NCBI GenBank assembly: GCA_038251315.1
Contig: JBBSBK010000003.1
Span: 1-64,000, forward strand
Direction of reading: 5' to 3'
Length of the DNA stretch: 64,000 nucleotides
From: JBBKXP01 sp038251315
Lineage (GTDB): Bacteria; Pseudomonadota; Alphaproteobacteria; Rhodobacterales; Rhodobacteraceae
The stretch's first letter is position 1; each line of letters begins with the position of its first letter. Shown here piece by piece: positions 55,866-64,000 of the stretch. The translations under genes and the position numbers were made by a program. Below the pieces are notes generated by a model, which saw only the letters and a program-made list of their open reading frames with translations, was not told the DNA's origin and made no database searches.

Positions 55866-57269
55866 ATGACCGACATTCTGATTACCGACGACGAACGCGA
55901 CATCCGGGAACTGATCTCGGATATCCTCAAGGACGAGGGGTTTCAGACCCGGCTGGCGGGGAACTCCGACCAGTGCATGGCAGAAATCGCCAAGGCGAAG
56001 CCGGCGCTCATGATCCTTGATATCTGGCTGAAAGACAGCGGGATGGACGGGATCGACATCCTGAAGGCGGTCAAGCGCGACCATCCCGATATTCCAATCG
56101 TCATCATTTCAGGCCACGGCAACATCGAAATTGCTGTCGCTGCGATCAAGCAGGGGGCTTACGATTTCATCGAAAAGCCGTTCAATATAGACCAGTTGAT
56201 GGTGGTGATCCGGCGGGCAATGGAAACATCGCGCCTGCGCCGCGAAAATCAGGAGTTAAAGCGCGGCGATGGCCCGAGTGCCGACATGCTGGGCGATAGC
56301 TCGGCCTTTCGGGCGCTGAAATCGCAACTCGACAAGGTGACGAAATCGAATGGTCGGGTGATGCTGACCGGCCCCGCAGGATCGGGCAAGGAAATTGCCG
56401 CACGCTATATCCACGCCAATTCGGGGCGGGCGAGTGAACCGTTTGTCACGGTCAGCAGCGCCTCTGTCCTGCCGGAACGCATGGAAGAGGTGCTGTTCGG
56501 GCGTGAAAGCCCGGAACGTGGGATCGAAAAGGGGCTGCTCGAACAGGCCAGCGGCGGCGTGATCTATTTCGACGAGGTGGCGGACATGCCGCTGGGCACG
56601 CAAGGCAAAATCCTGCGGGTACTGGTCGACCAGACATTTACCCGCGTCGGCGGCACCGACAAGGTGCAGGTCGATCTGCGTGTCGTGTCGTCCACGAACC
56701 GCGATCTGGCCGCCGAAATCGCTGCCGGAACGTTTCGTCAGGAACTGTTTCACCGTTTGAATGTGGTGCCGATCCATGTCCCCAGCCTCGAAGATCGGCG
56801 CGAGGATATTCCGCTGCTGGCGGAACACTTCATCGCCGTATTCAATCAGGTGCAGGGCCTTCCGCTGCGCAAGCTGGCCGAGGATGCGCGCGCCTTGTTG
56901 CAGACGATGATCTGGCCGGGCAACGTGCGACAGTTGAAAAACGTGGTCGAACGTGTGCTGATCCTTGGCGACGCCAGCGGCGACATCAGCGCCCGTGAAC
57001 TGCCCAGTCAAGACGACAGCGAGGGGGGCGAAAGCCGAATCGTGCTGTCGGGCGGCTTGGCCACGCTGCCGCTGCGCGAGGCGCGCGAGTTGTTCGAACG
57101 CGAATATCTGCTCACCCAGATCAACCGGTTCGGCGGCAATATCAGCCGCACCGCATCGTTCGTCGGGATGGAGCGATCGGCGTTGCACCGCAAGCTGAAA
57201 AGCCTGGGCGTCGTCACCGCCAACAAGGCCGGGGGCCGCATCGCGTTCATCGAAGATGACGAGGCATGA
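55866..57269 (+). CDS. ntrX: Response regulator NtrX lacking GAFTGA
   Basis: Protein of 467 residues. Receiver domain with DDERDIRE and Asp52 in MILDIWLKDSGMDG. AAA+ domain with Walker A GPAGSGKEIAA near residue 173 and Walker B GVIYFDEVADM. The loop that should hold GAFTGA reads VLFGRESPERGIEKGLL, so sigma-54 contact is not expected. A C-terminal HTH lies near residues 410-450 (GGNISRTASFVGMERSALHRK in part). It follows ntrY by seven bases. It may control nitrogen, redox or envelope genes. Confidence 0.95.
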   Translation: MTDILITDDERDIRELISDILKDEGFQTRLAGNSDQCMAEIAKAKPALMILDIWLKDSGMDGIDILKAVKRDHPDIPIVIISGHGNIEIAVAAIKQGAYDFIEKPFNIDQLMVVIRRAMETSRLRRENQELKRGDGPSADMLGDSSAFRALKSQLDKVTKSNGRVMLTGPAGSGKEIAARYIHANSGRASEPFVTVSSASVLPERMEEVLFGRESPERGIEKGLLEQASGGVIYFDEVADMPLGTQGKILRVLVDQTFTRVGGTDKVQVDLRVVSSTNRDLAAEIAAGTFRQELFHRLNVVPIHVPSLEDRREDIPLLAEHFIAVFNQVQGLPLRKLAEDARALLQTMIWPGNVRQLKNVVERVLILGDASGDISARELPSQDDSEGGESRIVLSGGLATLPLREARELFEREYLLTQINRFGGNISRTASFVGMERSALHRKLKSLGVVTANKAGGRIAFIEDDEA

Positions 57270-57332
57270 ATTGACCAAGCCCGCGCTGTCTGTCACCACC
57301 CGGCCTGTATCGGACCGGACCGGGGAACCCCT

Positions 57333-58709
57333 ATGAAAGTCATCATCTGCGGCGCCGGTCAGGTTGGCTGGCAGATCGCCAAGCATCTGTCCGGTGAAAA
57401 GAACGACGTCACAGTCGTCGATATTGACGCCGATCTGGTCCGCCGCGCCACCGAAACGCTGGACGTTCAGGGGGTGACGGGGCACGCGAGCTACCCCGAT
57501 GTGCTGGCCCGTGCTGGGGCGCGCGACGCCGACATGATCATCGCCGCCACCCATAGCGACGAGGTGAACATGGTGACCTGTCAGGTCGCTCATTCGGTGT
57601 TCGATATCAGCCGCAAGATTGCCCGGCTGCGCGCCCAAAGCTATTTGGACGCGATCTATGCCGACTTGTACCGTCGCGACCATTTGCCCATCGACGTGGT
57701 CATCAGCCCTGAAAAGGAAGTGGCCGAAGCGGCGTTGCAGCGCCTTGCCGCCCCCGCCGCCTTCGACACTGAAAGCTTTCTGGATGACAAGGCGCAACTG
57801 CTCGGCATCACGATCGATGACAATTGCCCGGTTATCAACACCGCCCTGCGTCAGCTGACTGATCTGTTTTCAACCCTGCACGCCGTGGTCGTCGGGATTC
57901 GGCGCGAGGGCAAGCTGTTTGCACCGTCGGCTGACGATCAGATTTTTGTGGGCGACGACTGCTATGTTTTCAGCAGCAACCAGGACATGGCGCGGACACT
58001 GGAAATATTCGGCAAGGTGCAGGGCAAACTGGAGCGGGTGGTCATCATCGGCGGCGGCAATGTCGGGTTGGGCGTGGCGCTCCAACTTGAACAGCGCACC
58101 GAAAAGGTGCGTGTCAAGATGATCGAACGCGATCAGGCACAGGCTGAAGCGGCGGCAGATGCGCTGAACCGGACAATCGTTCTTTTGGGCGACGGGCTGG
58201 ACGCTGCTCTGCTGGAAGAGGCCCATATCAGCAGCGCCGACGCTGTCCTGGCGGTGACGGACGATGACAAGACCAACATTCTCGCAGCCGTCAGGGCCAA
58301 GGCGCTGGGGTGCCCGATGGCGATCTGTCTGATCAACGATCCGACCCTTATCGGGCTGATGTCGGCGATGGATATCGACGCCTATATCAACCCGCGATCG
58401 ACCACCGTGAGTTCGATCCTGCGCCATATCCGGCATGGCCGGGTCCGCGCCGTCTATTCGATCGGCGACGCCGAAGCCGAGATGATCGAGGCGCAGGTAC
58501 TTGGCACCTCGCCGATGGCAGGCCAGCGGATCCGTGATATTGCGTTCCCAGAAGGTGTTCTGATCGGGTCGGTGATGAAGGCGGGCGAACTTCTCAAACC
58601 CACCGGCGCATTGCGGATCGAGGAAAACGACGTCGTCGCGATCTTTGCCATGTCCGCCGATGTTCCCGAGGTGGAACGCCTTCTGCAAGTCTCGATCGAT
58701 TTCTTCTGA
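57333..58709 (+). CDS. trkA: Trk potassium transporter regulatory subunit TrkA
   Basis: Protein of 458 residues made of two RCK modules. Each has a Rossmann NAD site (MKVIICGAGQVGWQIA at 1 and VVIIGGGNVGLGVALQLE near 233) and a TrkA-C domain. It binds NAD(H) and gates the TrkH channel. It follows ntrX by 63 bases, and trkH starts in its stop codon (TGATG). This arrangement matches the conserved ntr-trk block of the order. Confidence 0.96.
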   Translation: MKVIICGAGQVGWQIAKHLSGEKNDVTVVDIDADLVRRATETLDVQGVTGHASYPDVLARAGARDADMIIAATHSDEVNMVTCQVAHSVFDISRKIARLRAQSYLDAIYADLYRRDHLPIDVVISPEKEVAEAALQRLAAPAAFDTESFLDDKAQLLGITIDDNCPVINTALRQLTDLFSTLHAVVVGIRREGKLFAPSADDQIFVGDDCYVFSSNQDMARTLEIFGKVQGKLERVVIIGGGNVGLGVALQLEQRTEKVRVKMIERDQAQAEAAADALNRTIVLLGDGLDAALLEEAHISSADAVLAVTDDDKTNILAAVRAKALGCPMAICLINDPTLIGLMSAMDIDAYINPRSTTVSSILRHIRHGRVRAVYSIGDAEAEMIEAQVLGTSPMAGQRIRDIAFPEGVLIGSVMKAGELLKPTGALRIEENDVVAIFAMSADVPEVERLLQVSIDFF

Positions 58710-60229
58710 TGCTGGCCCGCCTGACCCGGTTGCCGTTCTTTGTGCTTTTGATGGGGGCCGGGGCAATGGCGATGTTCGTCCCTGCCGCCTATGCGTTTTC
58801 GATCAATCTGCCGACGACGGGTCGGGCGTTCCTGTTCGCGATGGTCCTGTTCCTGGTGCTGACGCTGCTTTTGGGCATTGCCACAAGCGGCTATACCCCG
58901 CGCAATGCGGCACGCAGCCATCTGACGGCGTTGCTTGCCGCCTTTATCGCGTTGCCGCTGATGCTCGCTGTGCCGTTCCATCAGGCAGTTTACGACACCT
59001 CGTTCATGAACGCCTGGTTCGAGATGGTGTCGAGTTTCACGACAACTGGTGCGACCCTGTATGACAATCCCTTTCGGCTGACCCCGCCGTTGCATTTGTG
59101 GCGTGCCGAGGTGGCGTGGCTGGGCGGTTTTCTGGTCTGGGTGACGGCGGTGGCAATTTTGGCACCGATGAATCTGGGAGGGTTCGAGGTCCACGCCGCG
59201 GATGCGCCGGGGGCAGGCGCACGCGGGTTCACCCAAATATCCCGGATCGCCGACCCGTCCGAAAGGCTGGCACGCTTCAGCTTCTGGCTGGCGCCGATCT
59301 ATGGCGGCCTGACGTTCGCTTTGGCCATCGGTCTGATTCTGGTTGGCGAACGGCCCTATGTCGCGGTGATTCACGCGATGTCGACCTTGTCGACGTCGGG
59401 CATCACCCCGTTGGCGGGCTTTTACAACGCCGGGTCGGGGTTCGCGGGCGAGGTGCTGGTGTTCTTGTTCATGGGTTTCGCCATCACGCGTCTGTCGTTC
59501 AGCCGCGGTTTGCGGGGCGAAAATCAAGGACGGCTGTGGCACGATCCCGAAATTCGCATGGCGGCGGGACTGGTCGGCGCGGTCACGCTGTTCCTGTTTA
59601 TCCGCCACTTTATCGGCGCTATCGAAGGCACCAGCGCCGCCGGCTTCGCCGGGGCGATGCGGGCCCTTTGGGGGGCATTGTTCACCGTCACGTCGTTTCT
59701 GACGACGACCGGCTTTGAATCCGCCGAATGGCTGGACGCAACCGACTGGTCGGGCCTTGGCACGCCGGGCCTGATCCTTGTCGGCTTGTCGCTGATCGGT
59801 GGCGGCATCGCGACGACGGCGGGCGGGGTCAAACTGCTGCGGGTGTTCGCTCTGCTGAAACACGGTCAGCGCGAGTTGGAGCGGCTGATTTATCCCTCGT
59901 CACTGGCCGGGGGCGGGCGCGCGGCGCGCCAGATACGGCGTCAGGGAGCCTATGTGGCGTGGATATTCTTCATGTTGTTCACCCTGTCGGTCGTCGGCGT
60001 CATGGTTGCGCTGGCCCTGACCGGGGTGCAGTTCGAAACCTCGATGGTGCTGTCGGTCGCCGCACTGTCGACAACCGGCCCTTTGGCGGCAATTGCGGGC
60101 GAAGACCCGATTTCATTTGCAGGCATCCCCGACGGCGCCAAGATGATCCTGGCCGGCGCAATGGTTCTGGGTCGGCTCGAGGCGCTGGCGATCATCGCGT
60201 TGTTCAACCCGGAATTGTGGCGGTCCTGA
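58709..60229 (+). CDS. trkH: Trk/Ktr potassium transporter membrane subunit
   Basis: Integral membrane protein of 506 residues with repeated pore segments. Selectivity-loop phrases are SSFTTTGATL, TLSTSGITP, SFLTTTGFES and ALSTTGPLA, spaced along the chain as in TrkH. About ten to twelve membrane segments. It forms the potassium path with TrkA. The N-terminus MLARLTRLPFFVLLM has no cleavable signal. Confidence 0.95.
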   Translation: MLARLTRLPFFVLLMGAGAMAMFVPAAYAFSINLPTTGRAFLFAMVLFLVLTLLLGIATSGYTPRNAARSHLTALLAAFIALPLMLAVPFHQAVYDTSFMNAWFEMVSSFTTTGATLYDNPFRLTPPLHLWRAEVAWLGGFLVWVTAVAILAPMNLGGFEVHAADAPGAGARGFTQISRIADPSERLARFSFWLAPIYGGLTFALAIGLILVGERPYVAVIHAMSTLSTSGITPLAGFYNAGSGFAGEVLVFLFMGFAITRLSFSRGLRGENQGRLWHDPEIRMAAGLVGAVTLFLFIRHFIGAIEGTSAAGFAGAMRALWGALFTVTSFLTTTGFESAEWLDATDWSGLGTPGLILVGLSLIGGGIATTAGGVKLLRVFALLKHGQRELERLIYPSSLAGGGRAARQIRRQGAYVAWIFFMLFTLSVVGVMVALALTGVQFETSMVLSVAALSTTGPLAAIAGEDPISFAGIPDGAKMILAGAMVLGRLEALAIIALFNPELWRS

Positions 60230-60353
60230 CACCACAGCGTCTGGCATCGTCCAAGCTACTGTTTTTTGGGCTGGAAAGTATCGGACGCCCACCCCATACT
60301 GCGGCCCAAACGAGGGAGCCGGTCCGCGGCTGCAAGAACAAGGGACAACGCTT

Positions 60354-60587
60354 ATGGCGTCAGACAAACAAAACCTACAGGACGCATTTCTGAACCATGT
60401 CCGCAAGATCAAGGTTCCGGTGACGATTTTTCTGGTCAATGGCGTGAAATTGCAGGGCGTCATCACCTGGTTCGACAGCTTTTGCGTACTGCTGCGCCGC
60501 GACGGACAGTCGCAACTGGTCTATAAAAGCGCGATCAGCACGATCATGCCTGCCCAACCCATCAGCCTGTACGAAGGCGAAGAGTAG
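60354..60587 (+). CDS. hfq: RNA chaperone Hfq
   Basis: Protein of 77 residues with the Sm fold: QNLQDAFLNHVRK, then FLVNGVKLQGVITWFDSF and LVYKSAISTIMPAQP. The usual YKHAIST motif has Ser at residue 59 in place of His, a change at the inner RNA-binding rim. Short C-terminal tail ending YEGEE. It mediates small-RNA pairing. Three bases before hflX, the conserved hfq-hflX pair. Confidence 0.95.
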   Translation: MASDKQNLQDAFLNHVRKIKVPVTIFLVNGVKLQGVITWFDSFCVLLRRDGQSQLVYKSAISTIMPAQPISLYEGEE

Positions 60588-60590
60588 CCC

Positions 60591-61895
60591 TTGCTGGAAC
60601 ACGACGCGCCCGTCACGCGGGCTTGGGTTCTGCACCCAGACATCAAATCTGACCGGGGCCGCCGCCCGGCGGTGCCTGCACTGGCCGAGGCCGTGGCGCT
60701 GGCCGCTGCCCTGCCGGGATTGCTGGTCGTCGGGTCCGAGATCGTGCCGCTGCCCAAGATTCAGGTCGGGATGCTGTTCGGCAAGGGCAAGGTCGCCGAA
60801 TTGAAGGACCGGTTCGCGGCTGCCGAGATCGAACTTGTGCTGGTCGACGGTCATGTCGGCCCGGTCCAACAACGTAATCTGGAGAAGGCGCTGGGGGTCA
60901 AACTGCTGGATCGTACCGGCCTGATTTTAGAGATTTTCAGCGACCGGGCGCGCACCAACGAAGGCGTGTTGCAAGTCGAGATGGCCGCATTGTCTTACCA
61001 GCGCACCCGGCTTGTGCGGGCCTGGACCCATCTTGAACGTCAGCGCGGCGGGCTAGGGTTCGTCGGTGGACCCGGCGAAACCCAGATCGAGGCGGACCGC
61101 CGTGCCATCGACGACCAGTTGGTGCGGCTCAAGTCCAAGCTGGGCAAGGTCGGCAGGACCCGTGCCCTGCATCGCGCCGCACGCGCCAAGGTGCCGTTCC
61201 CCATCGTCGCCATTGTCGGCTATACCAACGCGGGCAAATCGACGCTGTTCAACCGCCTGACCGGGGCTGATGTGTTGGTCAAGGACATGCTGTTTGCCAC
61301 CCTTGATCCGACCATGCGCAAGGTGGCATTGCCGTCGGGTGAGCAGGTGATAATGTCTGACACGGTGGGGTTCATTTCGGACCTGCCGACCGAACTGGTC
61401 GCCGCGTTTCGGGCGACACTCGAAGAAGTGCTCGAGGCCGATGTGATCCTGCATGTGCGCGATATCAGCCACGCCGAAACCGATGCGCAAAAGACCGAAG
61501 TGATGTCGATCCTGACTACGCTTGGGGTCGCCAGCGAGACTCCCCTGATCGAAGTCTGGAATAAGATCGACACGCTGCCTGCCGACGCCGCTAATGCCCT
61601 GCGACTGCAGGCGACGCGCCAGCCTGACACCTATGTCACGTCTGCGCTGACCGGCGAGGGCATGGATGGATTGCTCGACAAGGTTCTGGGCGCCGTGCGG
61701 GAACCGAAAACCGTAGCTACGGTTGACCTTGGCTGGAAACAGGCAGCGGCGCACAGTTATCTGCACGAACTGGGTGTCGTCACGACCGAGCGCGAGACCG
61801 AGGACGGCTGGGTCGTTGATGTCACGTGGACCGTGCGTGACGCCGAGCGTTTTGCGGCGTTTCAGCGCCAAGGGGTCAAGCCCCGCAAATCATGA
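60591..61895 (+). CDS. hflX: GTPase HflX
   Basis: Protein of 434 residues. N-terminal HflX domain with KIQVGMLFGKGKVAELKD near residue 55 and the helical RTRLVRAWTHLERQRGGLGFVGGPGETQIE (in part) near 145. G domain: G1 VGYTNAGKSTLFN near residue 210, G3 DTVGFISDLP near 255, G4 NKID near residue 320. It binds and splits stalled ribosomes. The TTG at 60591 is the likely start, four bases after the hfq stop. Confidence 0.95.
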   Translation: MLEHDAPVTRAWVLHPDIKSDRGRRPAVPALAEAVALAAALPGLLVVGSEIVPLPKIQVGMLFGKGKVAELKDRFAAAEIELVLVDGHVGPVQQRNLEKALGVKLLDRTGLILEIFSDRARTNEGVLQVEMAALSYQRTRLVRAWTHLERQRGGLGFVGGPGETQIEADRRAIDDQLVRLKSKLGKVGRTRALHRAARAKVPFPIVAIVGYTNAGKSTLFNRLTGADVLVKDMLFATLDPTMRKVALPSGEQVIMSDTVGFISDLPTELVAAFRATLEEVLEADVILHVRDISHAETDAQKTEVMSILTTLGVASETPLIEVWNKIDTLPADAANALRLQATRQPDTYVTSALTGEGMDGLLDKVLGAVREPKTVATVDLGWKQAAAHSYLHELGVVTTERETEDGWVVDVTWTVRDAERFAAFQRQGVKPRKS

Positions 61896-61924
61896 CCGCC
61901 TTGGCGGCAAATAGTGAGGTGTAG

Positions 61925-62332
61925 ATGACTCCGACGATCATCCTTTATGTGGTCAGCGTTGTGCTGTTTTTGGGCCTTGATTTTCTGGGCCTGACCTATC
62001 TGATCCGGCCCACTTTCGAACGTGATATCGCGCCGATGCTGCTGGAAAACTTCAAACTCGCCCCGGCCCTGATCTTCTATATGTTCTACATTGTCGGTCT
62101 GCTGTTCTTTGTCTCGGTACCGGCGATGCGGGCCGACACCGGCTTGCTGGTCGTGTTCCTGACGGGCGCTTTGTTCGGTGCTGTGGCCTATGGCACCTAC
62201 GAATTCAGCAATTTGGCGACGCTGAACGGCTGGACATGGCGCATGTTGCTGACCGACCTGACCTGGGGCACGGTTTTGACCGGAACCGTCGCAGCGGGCG
62301 GGGTGGCAATCACACGGGCTTTGACGGCCTGA
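61925..62332 (+). CDS. DUF2177 membrane protein
   Basis: Protein of 135 residues with four predicted membrane segments: TIILYVVSVVLFLGLDFLGL, then LIFYMFYIVGLLFFVS, LLVVFLTGALFGAVAYGTYEFSNLATL and TDLTWGTVLTGTVAAGGV (in parts). The YGTYEFSNLATLNGW and DLTWG residues are the DUF2177 signature. Function unknown. Its start is 30 bases after hflX on the same strand. Confidence 0.8.
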   Translation: MTPTIILYVVSVVLFLGLDFLGLTYLIRPTFERDIAPMLLENFKLAPALIFYMFYIVGLLFFVSVPAMRADTGLLVVFLTGALFGAVAYGTYEFSNLATLNGWTWRMLLTDLTWGTVLTGTVAAGGVAITRALTA

Positions 62333-62336
62333 CCCG

Positions 62337-64000
62337 TCAATGAACGGCATCGGGGATCAACGTGGTGATGCCCACAGCCGCCGCCCGCGCAAGCCCGGGG
62401 TCAAGCGACATTGGAATGTACTCACCGCGACGCCAAAGCTCGCCCAGATCGTCGTAGGACCGCGACAGCGGATGGCCTGATTGGCCGGTCGCGGTGATGA
62501 ACACGGAGCTGTCGGGATCGGCAAAATCGTAGACGCCCCGATAGCCCGCCGCATGGACGTTCTGGAACGGTTCAGGGTCCAGCCCCGACGTGCGCCCGCG
62601 CATCAGGGTGTTGTCGCCGCCACTGGTCGATTGATGGATGTTCACAAACCAGTTCAGGATCGGCACCGACCCCAGCACCGGATGGTCGTGGATTGCCTGA
62701 TGTGCGTCGCCCCAGCGCAGGGATTCCAGCGACCCCGGATAGTGTTCGCCGATCCAGATCAGGGCATCGTCCAGCGCCAGCCGCGCCATGTCGGTGCAGG
62801 TTTCGACAGGGGCTGATTGTAACACGTCGCACCAGACACCTGCGCCGTCCGTGTTGCGGAACACCCGTTCGATGAACACAGGCTCGACGTGGGTGAACTC
62901 GTCCGCCAGCGGCCCCATCTCGTCGCGGATCAGCCTTTCCTGCAGGGCGCGCAGCCAGGCGGCATAGATCAGCGGTTCGGGCAGATGTTCGTTCATTTCG
63001 CCGTTCCATTCGGCCAACAGGGCCAGCGCCTGCTGGCGGCGACGTTCCGGCGTGCCGTCGGCGGCGGTTTCCCCGGTGAACCATAGGTCGGCGCCGACGA
63101 GAGGCAGCAGCGAACGGGCGGTGTAACTTACGGTGTCCAACTGCGCCTCGATGAAACTTTCGCGGGTATGTACCTCGCGCGATTGCATTAGACGGGTCCA
63201 GCGGTTGATGCGCTGGGTATCGCCCCATTCAAACGACACGTGGTTCGGGAACGGGCGATCTACCGTCTTGTTATTCGTATTACCGACGATGCCGCCGGGC
63301 GGGTTGATGAATTCGGGGTTGTCAGCATAGGGCATCCGGCCTTGCCAGCGGTTTTCGGCGCGGTAGCCATAGGTCGGTAATCGCCCAAGGCTTTGATGTG
63401 CGGGATCACGGCGCGGGATCACGCCGATGGTTTTCAACGCGATCCCTGTGCGGTCGGCCATTGTCACGTTTTGCGCCGGGGCGATGTACGTCTCCGCCGC
63501 GGCAATGGCCTGACGGATGTTGTGCGCCTGCATCATGTTCATCGCCGCACTGACTGACGTATCGGCGGCAGACAGCGCGGTCCAGCTGACCGTGGTTACG
63601 GTGCCGGGGGGCCGGATCGTGCCAAGGTCGTATTGATCGGGCGGAAGCACCGGGCCGTTCTCAGTCCATTGAAGCTTCAGCGTGACGGCCGGGGCACCCT
63701 TGATGTTGACGATGCTGTCGCGGGCGGTGAAATCCTCCCAGCCATCGGGGCCGCGGTATTGGTTGGCGTTCTGCGGGTTGACCTCTTCGATATGCACATC
63801 CTGATCGTCGACGTAGGCGGTCGTGACACCCCAGCCCAAATCGGCGCTGCGTCCGGTCAGGATCACCGGCAAACCGGGGATGGTGCCACCGATCACGCCG
63901 CCAGATTGCAGTTCCAGCCGGGCCAGATACCAGATCGTCGGCGCGGTCAGGCCCAGATGCGGGTCGTTGGCAAGCAGCGTCGACCCGGTTGCCGACCGGC
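62337..64000 (-). CDS. Penicillin acylase family protein, 5-prime truncated by window
   Basis: The window holds at least 554 C-terminal residues of a penicillin amidase-type Ntn-hydrolase; the start and the self-cleaved Ser lie to the right. Visible are LLANDPHLGLTAPTIWYLARLE in part, GVIGGTIPGLPVILTGRSADLGWGVTT near the edge, and the beta-chain features NTNNKTVDRPFP and SGHPLSRSYDDL near the end. Members hydrolyse amides, including acyl-homoserine lactones and beta-lactams. Substrate unknown. Confidence 0.88.
   Translation of the reverse strand, partial: RSATGSTLLANDPHLGLTAPTIWYLARLELQSGGVIGGTIPGLPVILTGRSADLGWGVTTAYVDDQDVHIEEVNPQNANQYRGPDGWEDFTARDSIVNIKGAPAVTLKLQWTENGPVLPPDQYDLGTIRPPGTVTTVSWTALSAADTSVSAAMNMMQAHNIRQAIAAAETYIAPAQNVTMADRTGIALKTIGVIPRRDPAHQSLGRLPTYGYRAENRWQGRMPYADNPEFINPPGGIVGNTNNKTVDRPFPNHVSFEWGDTQRINRWTRLMQSREVHTRESFIEAQLDTVSYTARSLLPLVGADLWFTGETAADGTPERRRQQALALLAEWNGEMNEHLPEPLIYAAWLRALQERLIRDEMGPLADEFTHVEPVFIERVFRNTDGAGVWCDVLQSAPVETCTDMARLALDDALIWIGEHYPGSLESLRWGDAHQAIHDHPVLGSVPILNWFVNIHQSTSGGDNTLMRGRTSGLDPEPFQNVHAAGYRGVYDFADPDSSVFITATGQSGHPLSRSYDDLGELWRRGEYIPMSLDPGLARAAAVGITTLIPDAVH

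Noticed and set aside
56256..57797. Minus-strand open frame of about 510 codons
   Set aside because: Antisense shadow of ntrX and trkA; composition reflects codon-position GC bias.

Overview
The window is a high-GC chromosomal segment from an alphaproteobacterium, most likely a Rhodobacterales (Roseobacter/Loktanella-like) member. The evidence is the dusB-ntrB-ntrC-ntrY-ntrX-trkA-trkH-hfq-hflX order, a fused ispDF, a short ChpT phosphotransferase, an olsB-olsA ornithine-lipid pair, L21 with a C-terminal extension, and several small families typical of this order (DUF3553, and probably DUF6477 and DUF6456). I cannot fix the genus. Almost all of it is core chromosome. No phage, transposon, integrase or CRISPR array was seen.

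Layout. 1-940: decayed remnants of a short-chain dehydrogenase and of a GntR/FCD regulator. 942-8913: the most distinctive locus, a tightly coupled seven-gene operon. It starts with an AmiC-like amide-binding receptor and an AmiR-like ANTAR antiterminator, followed by two Dpp/Opp-type permeases, a family 5 binding protein, an acetamidase/formamidase and a fused DppD-DppF ATPase. A hairpin followed by six T lies just before the first start codon. The inferred logic is an amide-induced antitermination system controlling uptake and hydrolysis of an amide. 9208-9297: tRNA-Ser(CGA). 9458-16769: a DUF2059 protein, a small lipoprotein, rplU-rpmA, a GNAT enzyme, obgE-proB-proA, chpT and a DUF3553 protein.

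16826-26540: olsB-olsA, a ThiE-like protein that seems to lack catalytic residues, trmJ-like methyltransferase, ctaA, an M32 carboxypeptidase, an enoyl-CoA hydratase, a thioesterase, rplM-rpsI with a clear promoter and terminator, a TetR regulator and PPK2. 26586-38480: alpha/beta hydrolase, metA, a P-loop ATPase, a FadL-like porin, an EamA transporter, an acyltransferase-3/SGNH protein, an MFS exporter, guaA, a non-pyrrolysine MttB homologue and a DUF6477-like protein. 38481-49872: a DnaA-box-bearing intergenic region, a DUF6456-like gene, katG, lipA, a frameshifted secreted protein, a diheme cytochrome c with a cytochrome c', hpt, a COQ10-like protein, an MmgE/PrpD protein, pncC (cinA-type), pgpA and ispDF.

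50037-64000: the nitrogen-regulation/potassium cluster dusB-ntrBC-ntrYX-trkAH-hfq-hflX, then a DUF2177 membrane protein and a penicillin acylase family gene cut by the right edge. Both NtrC and NtrX lack the GAFTGA loop needed to contact sigma-54, which fits the sigma-70-dependent NtrC described in Rhodobacter capsulatus.
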